From NCBI RefSeq assembly GCF_015277775.1, contig NZ_CP063849.1, positions 9,191,501-9,255,500 of the forward strand: a stretch of 64,000 nucleotides of DNA. The letters are read 5' to 3'. Below the pieces are notes generated by a model. It ran no database searches. It was not told where the DNA came from and saw only the letters and a program-made list of their open reading frames with translations. A program made the translations under genes and the position numbers. This document shows, in pieces, positions 41,875 through 50,253 of this stretch. Numbering within the stretch: position 1 is the first letter of the stretch; each line of letters starts with the position of its first letter. The DNA is from Paludibaculum fermentans (lineage in GTDB: Bacteria; Acidobacteriota; Terriglobia; Bryobacterales; Bryobacteraceae).

Positions 41875-43131
41875 TCATGCGGCCACCCCCAAGCGCTCCG
41901 CCGCAACATCGGCAAATGCCCGGCCATCGGTTTCCAGCGTCGCCGTCTTGCCGGCATACTCCTGGAAGCGCCGGACGATGACGTCGCAGTACTTCGGTTC
42001 GAGCTCGATGAGCCGCGCCTGGCGTCCGGTCCGCTCGCAGGCGATCAGCGTCGATCCCGATCCGCCGAACGGATCAAGCACCGTATCCCGGTTTTTGCTG
42101 CTGTTCCGGACCGCGCGCTCCACCAATTCGACGGGCTTCATCGTCGGATGCAGGTCGTTCGAGACCGGCTTCTTCACAAGCCAGACGTCGCCTTGGTCGC
42201 GGGCGCCGCACCAGAAGTGGTCGGTGCCTTCTTTCCAGCCGTACAGGATCGGCTCGTACTGGCGCTGGTAATCCGACCGCCCCATCGTGAAGGTGTTCTT
42301 CGCCCAGATGACGAACGTAGACCAGTGCCCGCCACTCCCGGTGAAGGCCTGATGCAAGGTGTGCAGCTGCGAAGACGACATGCAGACGTAGATCGCGCCC
42401 TTGGTCACCGCCAGCAGGTTGGCGCAGGTATCCCGGAGGAACTGGTCGAAGCCGTCACCGAGATTGTCATTGGCGATCTTGCGCTTCTTACCGCGCAGCT
42501 TGTCTTTCATCGTCGCGCCGTAGTTCACGTTGTAGGGCGGATCCGTGAAGACCATGTCGGCCAGGCCGCCGGCGAGCACCTTCTCCACCGCTTCTATCTG
42601 GATCGAGTCCCCACACAGCAGCCGGTGGTCCCCCAAGAGCCAGACATCGCCGGGGACCGTCACCGCGGATTCCGGCGTCTCCGGAACCGCATCCTCATCG
42701 GTGCCGCCGGGTGGAACCGGCTCAGCATCGCGCAGCAGATCCTCCAGTTCGCCATCAGTGAATCCGACCAAGTCGAGGTTGAAGCCTTCCTCCTCGAGCG
42801 TGGTCAACTCGACGCGCAGCATCTCCTCATCCCATCCGGCGTTCAGAGCCAGCCGGTTGTCAGCAAGAACAAGAGCGCGCCGTTGTGTTTCGGTCAAGTG
42901 GTCGAGGACAATGACCGGCACTTCGGTCATGCCCAGTTTCCGAGCCGCCTGCAGGCGGGCGTGGCCGGCGATGACAATTCCATCGGACCCGGCGATGATG
43001 GGGTTGGTCCACCCGAACTCAGCGATCGACGCCGCGATCTGGGCGACCTGTTCGTCACTATGCGTGCGCGCATTCCGGGCGTAAGGGATCAGCCTTTCGA
43101 CCGGCCACGTCACCACCTGCAGCTCGGTCAT
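41875..43131 (-). CDS. ParB-domain/DNA methyltransferase fusion, DPPY type
   Basis: ATG 43131 gives 418 residues; a longer start upstream overlaps the preceding gene. Residues 1-110 are a ParB N-terminal-like nuclease domain (WPVERLIPYARNARTHSDEQVAQIAASI; GIVIAGHARLQAARKLG). Residues 180-410 are a DNA methyltransferase with motif IV TDPPYN and motif I LDPFGGSGSTLIACE in the beta-class order. DPPY enzymes methylate N6 of adenine (some N4 of cytosine). Phages carry such ParB-MTase fusions, often to avoid host restriction. A second, related gene lies at 44078-45583. Confidence 0.85.
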   Translation of the reverse strand: MTELQVVTWPVERLIPYARNARTHSDEQVAQIAASIAEFGWTNPIIAGSDGIVIAGHARLQAARKLGMTEVPVIVLDHLTETQRRALVLADNRLALNAGWDEEMLRVELTTLEEEGFNLDLVGFTDGELEDLLRDAEPVPPGGTDEDAVPETPESAVTVPGDVWLLGDHRLLCGDSIQIEAVEKVLAGGLADMVFTDPPYNVNYGATMKDKLRGKKRKIANDNLGDGFDQFLRDTCANLLAVTKGAIYVCMSSSQLHTLHQAFTGSGGHWSTFVIWAKNTFTMGRSDYQRQYEPILYGWKEGTDHFWCGARDQGDVWLVKKPVSNDLHPTMKPVELVERAVRNSSKNRDTVLDPFGGSGSTLIACERTGRQARLIELEPKYCDVIVRRFQEYAGKTATLETDGRAFADVAAERLGVAA

Positions 43132-43394
43132 GCCTTTTCCGGTTTCTGAAACAGCCCGAGCTCGTTGTGCAGACCCACGATCTTGTTGATCATCGGGACT
43201 ACTACGGTCACGAGCTTCTCCCAACTGAACTCGCGCGCGACATCCATACTGCCGTCATAGGCGGTCCGGAGAATGTCCAGCACGAGGTCGAGCTTCTTCT
43301 TGCCCTGGCCGGGCAGGGGAATGGCGTCTTCGACGGCCCGGACCGCCGTCAGGACGAGCGGCAGCATCTTGAGAATGATCAGTAGTGTATTCAT
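43128..43394 (-). CDS. Small hydrophobic phage protein, holin-like candidate
   Basis: The 88-residue protein begins with a hydrophobic segment (MNTLLIILKMLPLVLTAVRAV) followed by an amphipathic part containing IPLPGQGKKKLDLVLDILRTAY and a hydrophobic VVVPMINKIVGLHNELG. The IPLPGQGKKKLD segment recurs in small phage proteins next to tail or lysis genes. It overlaps the downstream methyltransferase gene by ATGA. Holin is possible, not shown. Confidence 0.55.
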   Translation of the reverse strand: MNTLLIILKMLPLVLTAVRAVEDAIPLPGQGKKKLDLVLDILRTAYDGSMDVAREFSWEKLVTVVVPMINKIVGLHNELGLFQKPEKA

Positions 43395-43475
43395 CGGTTT
43401 CGTGTCCCCTTGGAAAAATCCGGGGCGGCTCGCACCGTGAAGGAAACGAGACGCGCCCCGGTTCGGAGGAGGAAG

Positions 43476-44033
43476 TTACGCAGTCGTCTTGGGCTGCGCC
43501 TGGTTGACGACGTTGCCGATCGCCGTGGTGGCGGTGGCAAGTGCCTGGACGATCTGCTGGAGTGTAGCGAGCACCGGCGTGATGGTCGCGTCCACCTGCT
43601 TGGCGACGGCGGCGGCCACGGCCTGAGCATCGACACCCACACCGGCCGCGCTCACGTCCGTGGCGCGGTTGGCGGGAACGGCGCCCGCAGTCAGGTTCAT
43701 GCCGGCGCCGCTGGCGACCGGATTCCAGAACGAGTCGTGCGCCAGGTTGTTCAGCTCGATGCTGCGCTTGCTGACCATGTTGGCGGTCTCCACGGCGTTC
43801 TGCAGCGCCTGGGAGGCGATCTGATTCAGCCGCGTCTGCTCGATCTGAGCCTGGCGCGCGGCCTGAATGTCCAGGTCCTGGTAGACGTCGTACGTCCGCT
43901 TGATGTTGGCGTAGGTCACCCGCTGGTTCTCGTTGTGGGTGGCGGTGCCGGTGGCGTTGGCGTTCTTGAAGGTCTCGTCCGTCCCGGTCTCGAACTCGCG
44001 TTCGGCCTGGTTGGGCGTGGCTACTTCGGGCAT
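43476..44033 (-). CDS. Unknown phage protein with C-terminal helical repeats
   Basis: The 185-residue protein has a Gln/Ala-rich helical centre (YQDLDIQAARQAQIEQTRLNQ), then a hydrophobic Ala/Val-rich C-terminus (AVAAAVAKQVDATITPVLATLQQIVQAL). No signal peptide, membrane segment or catalytic motif is convincing. It is 44 bases downstream of the first methyltransferase gene. An upstream box is present only weakly (AAGGAGAAACC, seven bases before the start). A structural or injected helical protein is possible. Not recognised. Confidence 0.6.
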   Translation of the reverse strand: MPEVATPNQAEREFETGTDETFKNANATGTATHNENQRVTYANIKRTYDVYQDLDIQAARQAQIEQTRLNQIASQALQNAVETANMVSKRSIELNNLAHDSFWNPVASGAGMNLTAGAVPANRATDVSAAGVGVDAQAVAAAVAKQVDATITPVLATLQQIVQALATATTAIGNVVNQAQPKTTA

Positions 44034-44077
44034 GCTGGTTTCTCCTTATCGATCGAATGAAGTGCAACGGTTGTTGG

Positions 44078-45583
44078 TTAGGAAGCCTGACGGCCCCCGT
44101 AGAAGGGCGCCGGACCGTGATGTTGAATCCGACGTGAATCACGAAGCCTGGGATTGTCGACCTGCTGCGGCGGCACTCCGCGCGCGGCCGCGACCTCCGA
44201 AATGGACAGCCCGGTTTCCGCGAGCACGGCTTCCTCGCCGGTGAGGTTCGCCATCCGCTGCAGGATGACGTCGCAGTACGCCGGGCTGATCTCGACGCCG
44301 ATGCCGCTGCGGCCAAGCACCTGCGCGGCGGCCATCGTGGTGCCGCTCCCGAGAAACGGATCGAAGACGCGGTCACCGGGATCGGAGAACGCCTTCACGA
44401 AGAACTCGACCAGCGCCCGAGGGAAGGGAGCCGAGTGCGAACCCTGACTACTCTCCGACTTCACCTCGACGACGTTGCTCGGGCGCGCAATCCCGGTGAA
44501 GCGGCCATCTTCGTCTTCCGCTCCTGGCTGTGCGGCCGCGGATCCGCGCGCGCCCGTGCCGAGGAGCCCACTGCCGGAGGTCGACTTTGGATTGTTTGGC
44601 GAGTAGTCGAAGCAATCCTTCGAAACATGGCCGACCGCCTTGGGCCGGAACTTGATCTCCGCTCGCCGGCAAAAGTGAAACACCGGCTCCCAGGCGTTCT
44701 TGAAGCGATTGCCCCAGCCACCCGGCACACCGTTGTCGGTCTTGCGCCAGCAGAACTCATCCACGAACCGCCAGCCCCACTGCCGCTTGTGGGCGATGAT
44801 CAGATCCTTCACGTACAGGTGGCGTTCGCCGTCGGCAGCGTGCTCCTTGATGTTCAGGAGGTAGGAGCCATCCGGCGCAAGCACGGCGGCGATGGTCGCG
44901 GCCACCGCGCGGTACCACTCCACGTAATCCTCCGGCGCCACGGGTTTGAACCCACTCGACGGGTCGTACTCCCGCTGCGTCGCATACGGTGGTGAGGTGA
45001 TCACCAGGTTCGCCTTGGCCCCGTCCAGCAGCCGCGCCACCGTCGAGAGTTCCCTGCAGTCGCCGCAGATGAGTCGGTGCCGCCCGATGACCCAGATGTC
45101 GCCGGGCCGCGTGACGGGCTCGGCAGGCGCCTCTGGCACCGCGTCTTCGCCGGCGTCTCTGGCCTCCTGTTCCGGCGCGGCTTCACCGATCAGCGCCTCG
45201 ATCTCCCGGTCACTGAAGCCTAGTAGGTCAAGGTCAAACTCGGCGCCCTGCAGATCCTTCAGTTCCAGGCTCAGCGCCTCCGCATCCCAGCCGCCCAACT
45301 CCGTGAGCTTGTTGTCCGCGATGATGTACGCCCGCTTCTGGGTTTCGCTCAGATGATCCAGGACGATGACCGGGACCTCCGGCAAACCCAACTTGCGCGC
45401 CGCCATCAGCCGCCCGTGGCCGGCGATGATGCCAGCATTCGAATCAACCAGGATGGGGGCGTTGAAACCGAACTCCACAATGCTCGCCGCAATCTGCGCA
45501 ACCTGCGTCTCGGAGTGCGTCCGCGCGTTCCGTTCGTAAGGGACCAGCCGCTCCACGGGCCACAACTCGATACGGTTCACCAT
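44078..45583 (-). CDS. ParB-domain/DNA methyltransferase fusion, SPPY type
   Basis: ATG 45583 leaves 16 bases after the preceding gene and gives 501 residues. Residues 1-110 match a ParB N-terminal domain (WPVERLVPYERNARTHSETQV; GIIAGHGRLMAARKLG), very like the neighbour at 41875-43131. The methyltransferase part carries motif IV TSPPY (residues about 195-199) and motif I FDPFLGSGTTMAAAQ. SPPY is the hallmark of N4-cytosine enzymes. The insertion (about 285-345) between motifs may be the target-recognition region. The pair looks like duplicated and diverged genes. Confidence 0.85.
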   Translation of the reverse strand: MVNRIELWPVERLVPYERNARTHSETQVAQIAASIVEFGFNAPILVDSNAGIIAGHGRLMAARKLGLPEVPVIVLDHLSETQKRAYIIADNKLTELGGWDAEALSLELKDLQGAEFDLDLLGFSDREIEALIGEAAPEQEARDAGEDAVPEAPAEPVTRPGDIWVIGRHRLICGDCRELSTVARLLDGAKANLVITSPPYATQREYDPSSGFKPVAPEDYVEWYRAVAATIAAVLAPDGSYLLNIKEHAADGERHLYVKDLIIAHKRQWGWRFVDEFCWRKTDNGVPGGWGNRFKNAWEPVFHFCRRAEIKFRPKAVGHVSKDCFDYSPNNPKSTSGSGLLGTGARGSAAAQPGAEDEDGRFTGIARPSNVVEVKSESSQGSHSAPFPRALVEFFVKAFSDPGDRVFDPFLGSGTTMAAAQVLGRSGIGVEISPAYCDVILQRMANLTGEEAVLAETGLSISEVAAARGVPPQQVDNPRLRDSRRIQHHGPAPFYGGRQAS

Positions 45584-45599
45584 CGAAAGCGCCACGGGA

Positions 45600-45959
45600 T
45601 TAGCTGTTGAAGGAAGGGACCCAAATCCAGTAGGCAACGATCAAACCCTCGCCCGCCGTGTTGGCGTCGATGTAATAGTCGGCGGGCCTCAGCTCGCCAG
45701 CGGGCGAGTCGATGACCAACTCGTCCGCAACGCCGCCGCCTGCGCCGGTTGGCCAGAACTCCTTGATAACGCCGGTACCGTTGGCCCTGTTCATGCCGGC
45801 CACGCCCACGAAGACGCGCCCGACTTCGCCAATCAGTGGAGCGAATCGCAGGCGGCTCACCCGCAACGCCTGGTCCGACGTCAACCGCACCGGCGTGCCG
45901 GGAGTTGGCACGGCGATCTTTCCAAACGACCGCGCCTGCAACGATGCTGAATCAGCCAC
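45600..45959 (-). CDS. Phage structural-type protein downstream of terminase
   Basis: The 119-residue protein follows terminase after 13 bases. It is a single beta-rich domain (KIAVPTPGTPVRLTSDQALRVSRLRFAPLIGEVGRVFVGVAGMNRANGTGVI). The GTPVRLT and RVFVGVAGM patterns recall small virion-associated proteins of large siphophages. No motif defines a precise role. It sits between terminase and the first ParB-methyltransferase gene. Confidence 0.6.
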   Translation of the reverse strand: MADSASLQARSFGKIAVPTPGTPVRLTSDQALRVSRLRFAPLIGEVGRVFVGVAGMNRANGTGVIKEFWPTGAGGGVADELVIDSPAGELRPADYYIDANTAGEGLIVAYWIWVPSFNS

Positions 45960-45972
45960 AAAGAACCTCCGC

Positions 45973-47730
45973 TCACAACCCCGGGCGCCCTGAATCGAGC
46001 CACCGGCTTCTTAAGACTGTCCGGCCGGATCCGCGATTGCCGCCTTCGGCGCGGACGCCGGCGTCGCTTGTCGGGCGCAGTGCCGCGACCCGCTCCGCCT
46101 CCATGTCCACCCGCAGCCCCATCGAGACCAACCCGCAGAGCGCGGCGTAGGAATACACCCGCGCGTCCAGCACCTCCGTCCGCACGCCCTTCTTCGGCCG
46201 CCACTCACGCACTGGCACGCCGCGCGAGTAAGACGTCACGAGCGTCTCCGACAGCAGTTGCTCAAACCACTCGCGCGTGCGCTCCGCCGGGAAGTGGCAA
46301 TAGCCCGTCGACGGCTGCTCGATCTTCAGGCGCCCGTAGATGACGCTCTTGGCGCTATCGACGCCGACGATCCACATGGGCGTCCGGTTGATCGTGTTCC
46401 GCGTCGGCTTCTTCGGCCAGACCGGCAAGTGTCCTGCCTTGCCTTTCAGCGCGAAGATCCGCCGGTGATACCGGACTCGGCAGAAGTCGTAAACCTGCTG
46501 GGTGTGAAAACCCGAATCGATCCCGACCGCGGCGATTGGAAGCGAGATGCCGTATTCGTGCAGCCACTGCCGGCCCAGATACTCGTCCAGCGCCCGCCAC
46601 AACTCCGGCGCGCTTGGGTCGCCCGGAAACACCCGGTACTCAACCGACCACGACTCCTCACCCTTGCCCCAGCCAACCAATTCCACCTCGGCGCGATCGA
46701 CCTGCACGTCCACACCAGCGGTCAGCAGGCAAACGCCCGCGGGGAGCCGCGGCCCGTAATCCTCTCGCCGCGCTAGGAGCGTCGCGATGTCGACGCTCGT
46801 CTCCGCCTCGTCGTCCCAAAGCTCGCCGAGCGCGGTGTTGATGAACGCGCGCCAGGTCTCCGGACCACCGTGCCGCGCCTCCACTCCCTCGATCGCGGTC
46901 TCCGGCCACTCCTTCCACGCTGAGTACAACTGGTTGATCCAGAAGCCGGCGATCTTCGACTTCGGATTCGCGGAACGCCATTCGCCGTGCGCCAGCATCC
47001 ACGGCTTGCGATACGACTCAAACAGCCGCTCGCAATGCACGCATCGGTACTTCGCCTCTTCCGGATGGTCCTTAGGCCAGATCAGATTCGGCCAGACCAG
47101 CACCTGGAAGCCATGGCACTCCGGGCACGGAACCCAGTAACTCGACTGGTTGCTGCGCAGCCACCAGGACTCGATGCGGCTGGCGCCCTTGACGGTCGGC
47201 GTCGAGACCAGCAGAATCTTCCGATTCCACCAGGTCGTCGAACGCTTGACCGCCAGGCTGATCGGATCGCCCTCGGTTCCCGCTGACGGCGGGTACCGAT
47301 CCACCTCGTCGAGCAGCACGTACCGGATCGGCCGCATCGCCAATCCTGCCGGGCTGTTCGCTCCAGCGATCGTGATGCTGCCGCCCTGAAACCGCTTGTG
47401 CAGAATCCGGTTGTTCGAATCGCGGCTGCGTACGTCCGCCACCTTTCCACGCAGGCACGGCGTGTCCCGCAGCATCGGCGCCAGGCGGTCCTTGCTCCAG
47501 GACTCGCCATCTTCCACGCGGGGCTGCACCACCAGCACGGGCCCCGGATCCTGATCGATCACGTAGCCGACGAACGAGTTGAGGCACTCCGTCTTACCGA
47601 CCTGGCTCGACGACATGAACACGACTCGCTCGTACGGGCTGTTCGGAGTCAGCGCGTCGAGGAGCGCCTTCTGGTAGGGCGCCCGGTCTGTCCGCCACTC
47701 CCCGGCCTCGGCCGAGGCCTCCGGCGACAA
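45973..47730 (-). CDS. Terminase large subunit, lambda gpA family
   Basis: The TTG at 47730 is the only usual start codon in this frame, giving 585 residues, but similarity to gpA proteins extends upstream to about 47826 (VSEWADRNRRLSPEAS with a proline-rich segment before it). There, only CTG 47796 or ATC 47826 could serve, the latter after AGGAG. The ATPase has Walker A SSSQVGKTE and Walker B LLDEVDRYP; a zinc-ribbon-like CPECHG...CVHCE follows. The C-terminal nuclease part carries acidic strands (TAGVDVQVDRAEVEL; AVGIDSGFH). It cuts and packages phage DNA. Confidence 0.9.
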   Translation of the reverse strand: MSPEASAEAGEWRTDRAPYQKALLDALTPNSPYERVVFMSSSQVGKTECLNSFVGYVIDQDPGPVLVVQPRVEDGESWSKDRLAPMLRDTPCLRGKVADVRSRDSNNRILHKRFQGGSITIAGANSPAGLAMRPIRYVLLDEVDRYPPSAGTEGDPISLAVKRSTTWWNRKILLVSTPTVKGASRIESWWLRSNQSSYWVPCPECHGFQVLVWPNLIWPKDHPEEAKYRCVHCERLFESYRKPWMLAHGEWRSANPKSKIAGFWINQLYSAWKEWPETAIEGVEARHGGPETWRAFINTALGELWDDEAETSVDIATLLARREDYGPRLPAGVCLLTAGVDVQVDRAEVELVGWGKGEESWSVEYRVFPGDPSAPELWRALDEYLGRQWLHEYGISLPIAAVGIDSGFHTQQVYDFCRVRYHRRIFALKGKAGHLPVWPKKPTRNTINRTPMWIVGVDSAKSVIYGRLKIEQPSTGYCHFPAERTREWFEQLLSETLVTSYSRGVPVREWRPKKGVRTEVLDARVYSYAALCGLVSMGLRVDMEAERVAALRPTSDAGVRAEGGNRGSGRTVLRSRWLDSGRPGL

Positions 47731-47812
47731 GCGGCGGTTCCGATCTGCCCACTCGGAGACGGTCTGCCGAGGAGGAGGCTCGAACGCGGCGACCAGTTGA
47801 TCGACGCATTCT

Positions 47813-48340
47813 TCAAGAACGCTGATAACGGATCTCCTCTTGGAGGGACTTCAAAATCGCAACGATCTCAGCATCGAGCAGATCGCGAATCTCCCGCGCC
47901 TCACTCAGCGCCGCCAACTGCGGAGCCAACTTCGCCGGTAACGCCAGAAGCTTGTCCCGGATCTGCCGCGCCAGCGTGTACCACTTGACCTTGACGTCAT
48001 CGGACGGCAGGAACTTCCCGCTCTTGGTCTCGAACTCCAGCTTCCGCAGCCGCGCCCGGAACACCATGTCGGCGGTGCGTGCCTGAGCGAAGTTGCCGGG
48101 TTGCGGCGCGCCGCCAGCAATGTCGGAGGCAACTCGCGGCGATTGCGCCGCTCCATGCGCCTCAGGCAACACCTGGTCAACAGGCTTGTCGTCCAGCACC
48201 GCGTCGCTGGCGGCAACGTCCACCAGCTTGCCGCGCATCACAAGGATGCCGCGCTTCGCTAACCGGCTAATATGCGAACGGTTTACCTTGCGGTGCCGCG
48301 CGTAGTCGGCCTGGCTCATCAGGCCCGATGCCGATTTCAC
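47813..48340 (-). CDS. Terminase small subunit, Nu1-like
   Basis: The 175-residue protein lies just upstream of the large subunit with overlapping ends. The N-terminus is a helix-turn-helix (MSQADYARHRKVNRSHISRLAKRGI) of the Nu1/HTH terminase type that binds cos/pac DNA. The C-terminal half is helical and would contact the large subunit (MVFRARLRKLEFETKSGKFLP...). ATG 48340 fits the Nu1 start. Overlapping ends suggest translational coupling of the two subunits. Confidence 0.8.
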   Translation of the reverse strand: MKSASGLMSQADYARHRKVNRSHISRLAKRGILVMRGKLVDVAASDAVLDDKPVDQVLPEAHGAAQSPRVASDIAGGAPQPGNFAQARTADMVFRARLRKLEFETKSGKFLPSDDVKVKWYTLARQIRDKLLALPAKLAPQLAALSEAREIRDLLDAEIVAILKSLQEEIRYQRS

Positions 48341-48451
48341 GGTGTTGCCTTGTGTTGACCGCTGTTGACCACTCTTTTAGCGCTTTCAGTAGCCAAAGCG
48401 TGCCATCCTTCTACCCGCGGCAAACCATAGCAATTCCAGGTCCCAAGACCG

Positions 48452-48727
48452 CTATGACCGCACCTCGACGTACCGCTTTCGGATGCGGGCAGCGATGGTC
48501 AGCGCTGTCTGCTGCGCTGCTGTTGACCCGACGCTGCGGGAGCGTTCCGCTTCGTCCTCGGCGATCTCGAGGCAGGCGGTCTTCGACGCGCCGATGGCCC
48601 GATCACGAGTCTCGGTCAACGCGGTCCGTAGCATCTCCGTGATGCCCTCGGCGTTGTCCTTGGCAGGGACATCCAGCGTCCTGCATACCCGCTCCGCCAG
48701 TCGCTCGGGCGTGATCATGCCTCGCAT
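48452..48727 (-). CDS. Small phage protein upstream of terminase
   Basis: ATG 48727 follows AAGGAG with eight bases between and gives 91 residues: MRGMITPERLAERVCRTLDV, then a helical charged body with TALTETRDRAIGASKTACLEI. It is a conserved-looking small phage gene with no recognised domain. It overlaps the upstream gene by 13 bases and is separated from terminase by 111 bases. Function unknown. Confidence 0.6.
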   Translation of the reverse strand: MRGMITPERLAERVCRTLDVPAKDNAEGITEMLRTALTETRDRAIGASKTACLEIAEDEAERSRSVGSTAAQQTALTIAARIRKRYVEVRS

Positions 48728-48903
48728 GGGTTCTGCTCCTTCACGGGAGGAGGTGCAGACGGTGTTGGCCGTCGGCGGGCACCGAAACACAGCGACGCCA
48801 ACTCCCGCAACTCACGGCGAAACGGCCAACCGCTGCCACTCGGTCTGAGACCACGCTCCATCGCGACGTGCTTCCCGCCTTTGCCGCGCTTCCGTGCCCT
48901 CAT
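48715..48903 (-). CDS. Small basic protein of the early/late border
   Basis: A 62-residue highly basic product (MRARKRGKGGKHVAMERGLR, ending NPCEA) starts at ATG 48903 by an ATGA overlap with the preceding gene and ends within the next one. Dense overlaps on both sides support its reality. Composition suggests nucleic-acid binding, but nothing is recognised. It may be a small regulator or a structural DNA-binding protein. Confidence 0.5.
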   Translation of the reverse strand: MRARKRGKGGKHVAMERGLRPSGSGWPFRRELRELASLCFGARRRPTPSAPPPVKEQNPCEA

Positions 48904-49220
48904 GGATTCACCAGGCAGTCGGTCACGACTGGCAGGAAGAACGAGCGCAACTCGTCACCGTGGCCGATTTGCTTCAGTGACCAGGTGATGTGCCCGCCTT
49001 CCAGGCGTTCGCGAAAGCTGTACCGCGTACCGAGGTAATCCGCAGGCTTCATCGGCTTGGACTCGTCCGGACGTCGATGCAGGATGCAACGAGCCACTCG
49101 CCCCTTCTTGTGGCGCACGATGCGAATCAGCCCGAGTCGGTCGAGTCGCGTCATGCGCTGCTCAGAGAGCCAGTCGCAGATCTCACCATCGGAAGTGTAA
49201 AGAGGAACCCCTTTGGGCAT
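48900..49220 (-). CDS. Phage protein of unknown function with HTH-like N-terminus
   Basis: The 106-residue protein begins with MPKGVPLYTSDGEICDWLSE and a basic helical region (RLDRLGLIRIVRHKKGRVARCILHRRP) that may bind nucleic acid. The second half has a beta-type TRYSFRERLEGGHITWSLKQIGHGDELRSFF. It is followed by the small basic protein with an ATGA overlap. A palindromic motif shared with the primase promoter lies about 130 bases upstream, suggesting common regulation. Confidence 0.6.
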   Translation of the reverse strand: MPKGVPLYTSDGEICDWLSEQRMTRLDRLGLIRIVRHKKGRVARCILHRRPDESKPMKPADYLGTRYSFRERLEGGHITWSLKQIGHGDELRSFFLPVVTDCLVNP

Positions 49221-49347
49221 CGGAACACACGGGTAGCTTTGAAGTTTGCGGGATGGAGTTTCACGAGAGTCCCGGCGCTCGCAGATTGTTGGGTGGGGAA
49301 CCTTCGGAGGGTGCGCTTTGCGCTTGCCTGTCGAACCGCGCCTTCAC

Positions 49348-49362
49348 CGTAAATATACGCAA
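49348..49362. promoter_or_regulatory. Operator-like motif CGTAAATATACGCAA
   Basis: Fifteen bases with CGTA/TACG half-sites around an AT core. The same sequence, differing in one base, occurs upstream of the primase gene at 52865-52879. It lies between the genes at 49391-50074 and 48900-49220. A phage repressor or activator site is likely, but the binding protein is unknown. Confidence 0.45.
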
Positions 49363-49390
49363 AACGCTGCCGACTTGTACACACCCGGCT

Positions 49391-50074
49391 TCACTTTTTC
49401 GTCGGGTCCACCCGGACAATCCACGGCTGATCGACGTCCGGGTTGTAGAAGCGGGTGCGCACCTCAGTCGGCGGAGGCCCGATGATCTCGATCCACTGCC
49501 GCGCCACTTCCCCGAGACGCGCGCCCGCGGCGATGTAGCAGACCAGACCGTACTGGCCGGCGAACGGACGCTTGTGGAATCCCTCGTGGCGATAGAGGAG
49601 TTCCAGACTCCAGCCCACGGAGAGCGCCTTCTCGCGAATGCCATCGACGAGCCGGATGGCGCGGTTGATCCGCTCATCATCGCGCGGTGGAGGGACGAGT
49701 CGGCGCGTTTCCGATTCCGCCTGCGGTGGGCAATACGTGCGGGGCTCGTGCGTACGGATGGCGACCAGCAATGCCTGCGCACCGAAGTGCTCCAGCGCCC
49801 ACGCCTCGATCTCCTGGAATCGGGCTCGCAACTCGTCGAATGCAGTTCGGTCGATGCGGCCTTTGTCGGCAGCTTCCTTCGCGAGCGTCAGCTTGCCTCT
49901 GAGCCAGGCGAAGTACTCCGGGTCGAGGCGGCGGTAGGCGGTGTCGTTGATCTGGACGTCCCGGCTGAAAGTGGCCGCACAGTCCGTCTTCCACCAGCCG
50001 AGGTCGGTGGCCACGTAGAGCGCTTCGTCCGCGCCGGGACTTAATGCGTACTGGGTTCGAGTGGCTAACTCCAT
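49391..50074 (-). CDS. Unknown phage protein, DNA-metabolism or host-takeover context
   Basis: The 227-residue protein begins MELATRTQYALSPGADEALYV and has a helical middle (RLDPEYFAWLRGKLTLAKEAADKG) and a C-terminal half rich in charged and aromatic residues (LELLYRHEGFHKRPFAGQYGLVCYIA). No catalytic motif is visible. The strong GARLGEVARQWIEIIGPPPTEVRTRFYNPD C-terminus is distinctive. Located after the primase gene and preceded by an AT-rich regulatory stretch. Function unknown. Confidence 0.6.
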   Translation of the reverse strand: MELATRTQYALSPGADEALYVATDLGWWKTDCAATFSRDVQINDTAYRRLDPEYFAWLRGKLTLAKEAADKGRIDRTAFDELRARFQEIEAWALEHFGAQALLVAIRTHEPRTYCPPQAESETRRLVPPPRDDERINRAIRLVDGIREKALSVGWSLELLYRHEGFHKRPFAGQYGLVCYIAAGARLGEVARQWIEIIGPPPTEVRTRFYNPDVDQPWIVRVDPTKK

Positions 50075-50253
50075 TGGTTTCTATTTTTTGCAGCTAGAAC
50101 GTTTTTTGCGTGCTTTATTCATTTACGCTTCATCAAGACTCTGTCTACTACCATGTAAAAATAAGAAACTATTCAAGGGGTCCTTTACGAATTAAACGAA
50201 CTTTACTCAAAAAGCTGATAACACAGGCACTTAGCCAAAACAAGAAGTACGAA
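50075..50253. other. AT-rich intergenic island
   Basis: About 180 bases, markedly AT-rich compared with its surroundings, between the primase-helicase gene and the next - strand gene. It holds runs such as CTATTTTTTGCAG and TTTTTTGCG, and several A-rich blocks. It could be a promoter/operator region for the genes to the left, an origin-type DNA-unwinding element, or a relic of other DNA. No gene is supported here. Confidence 0.5.
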
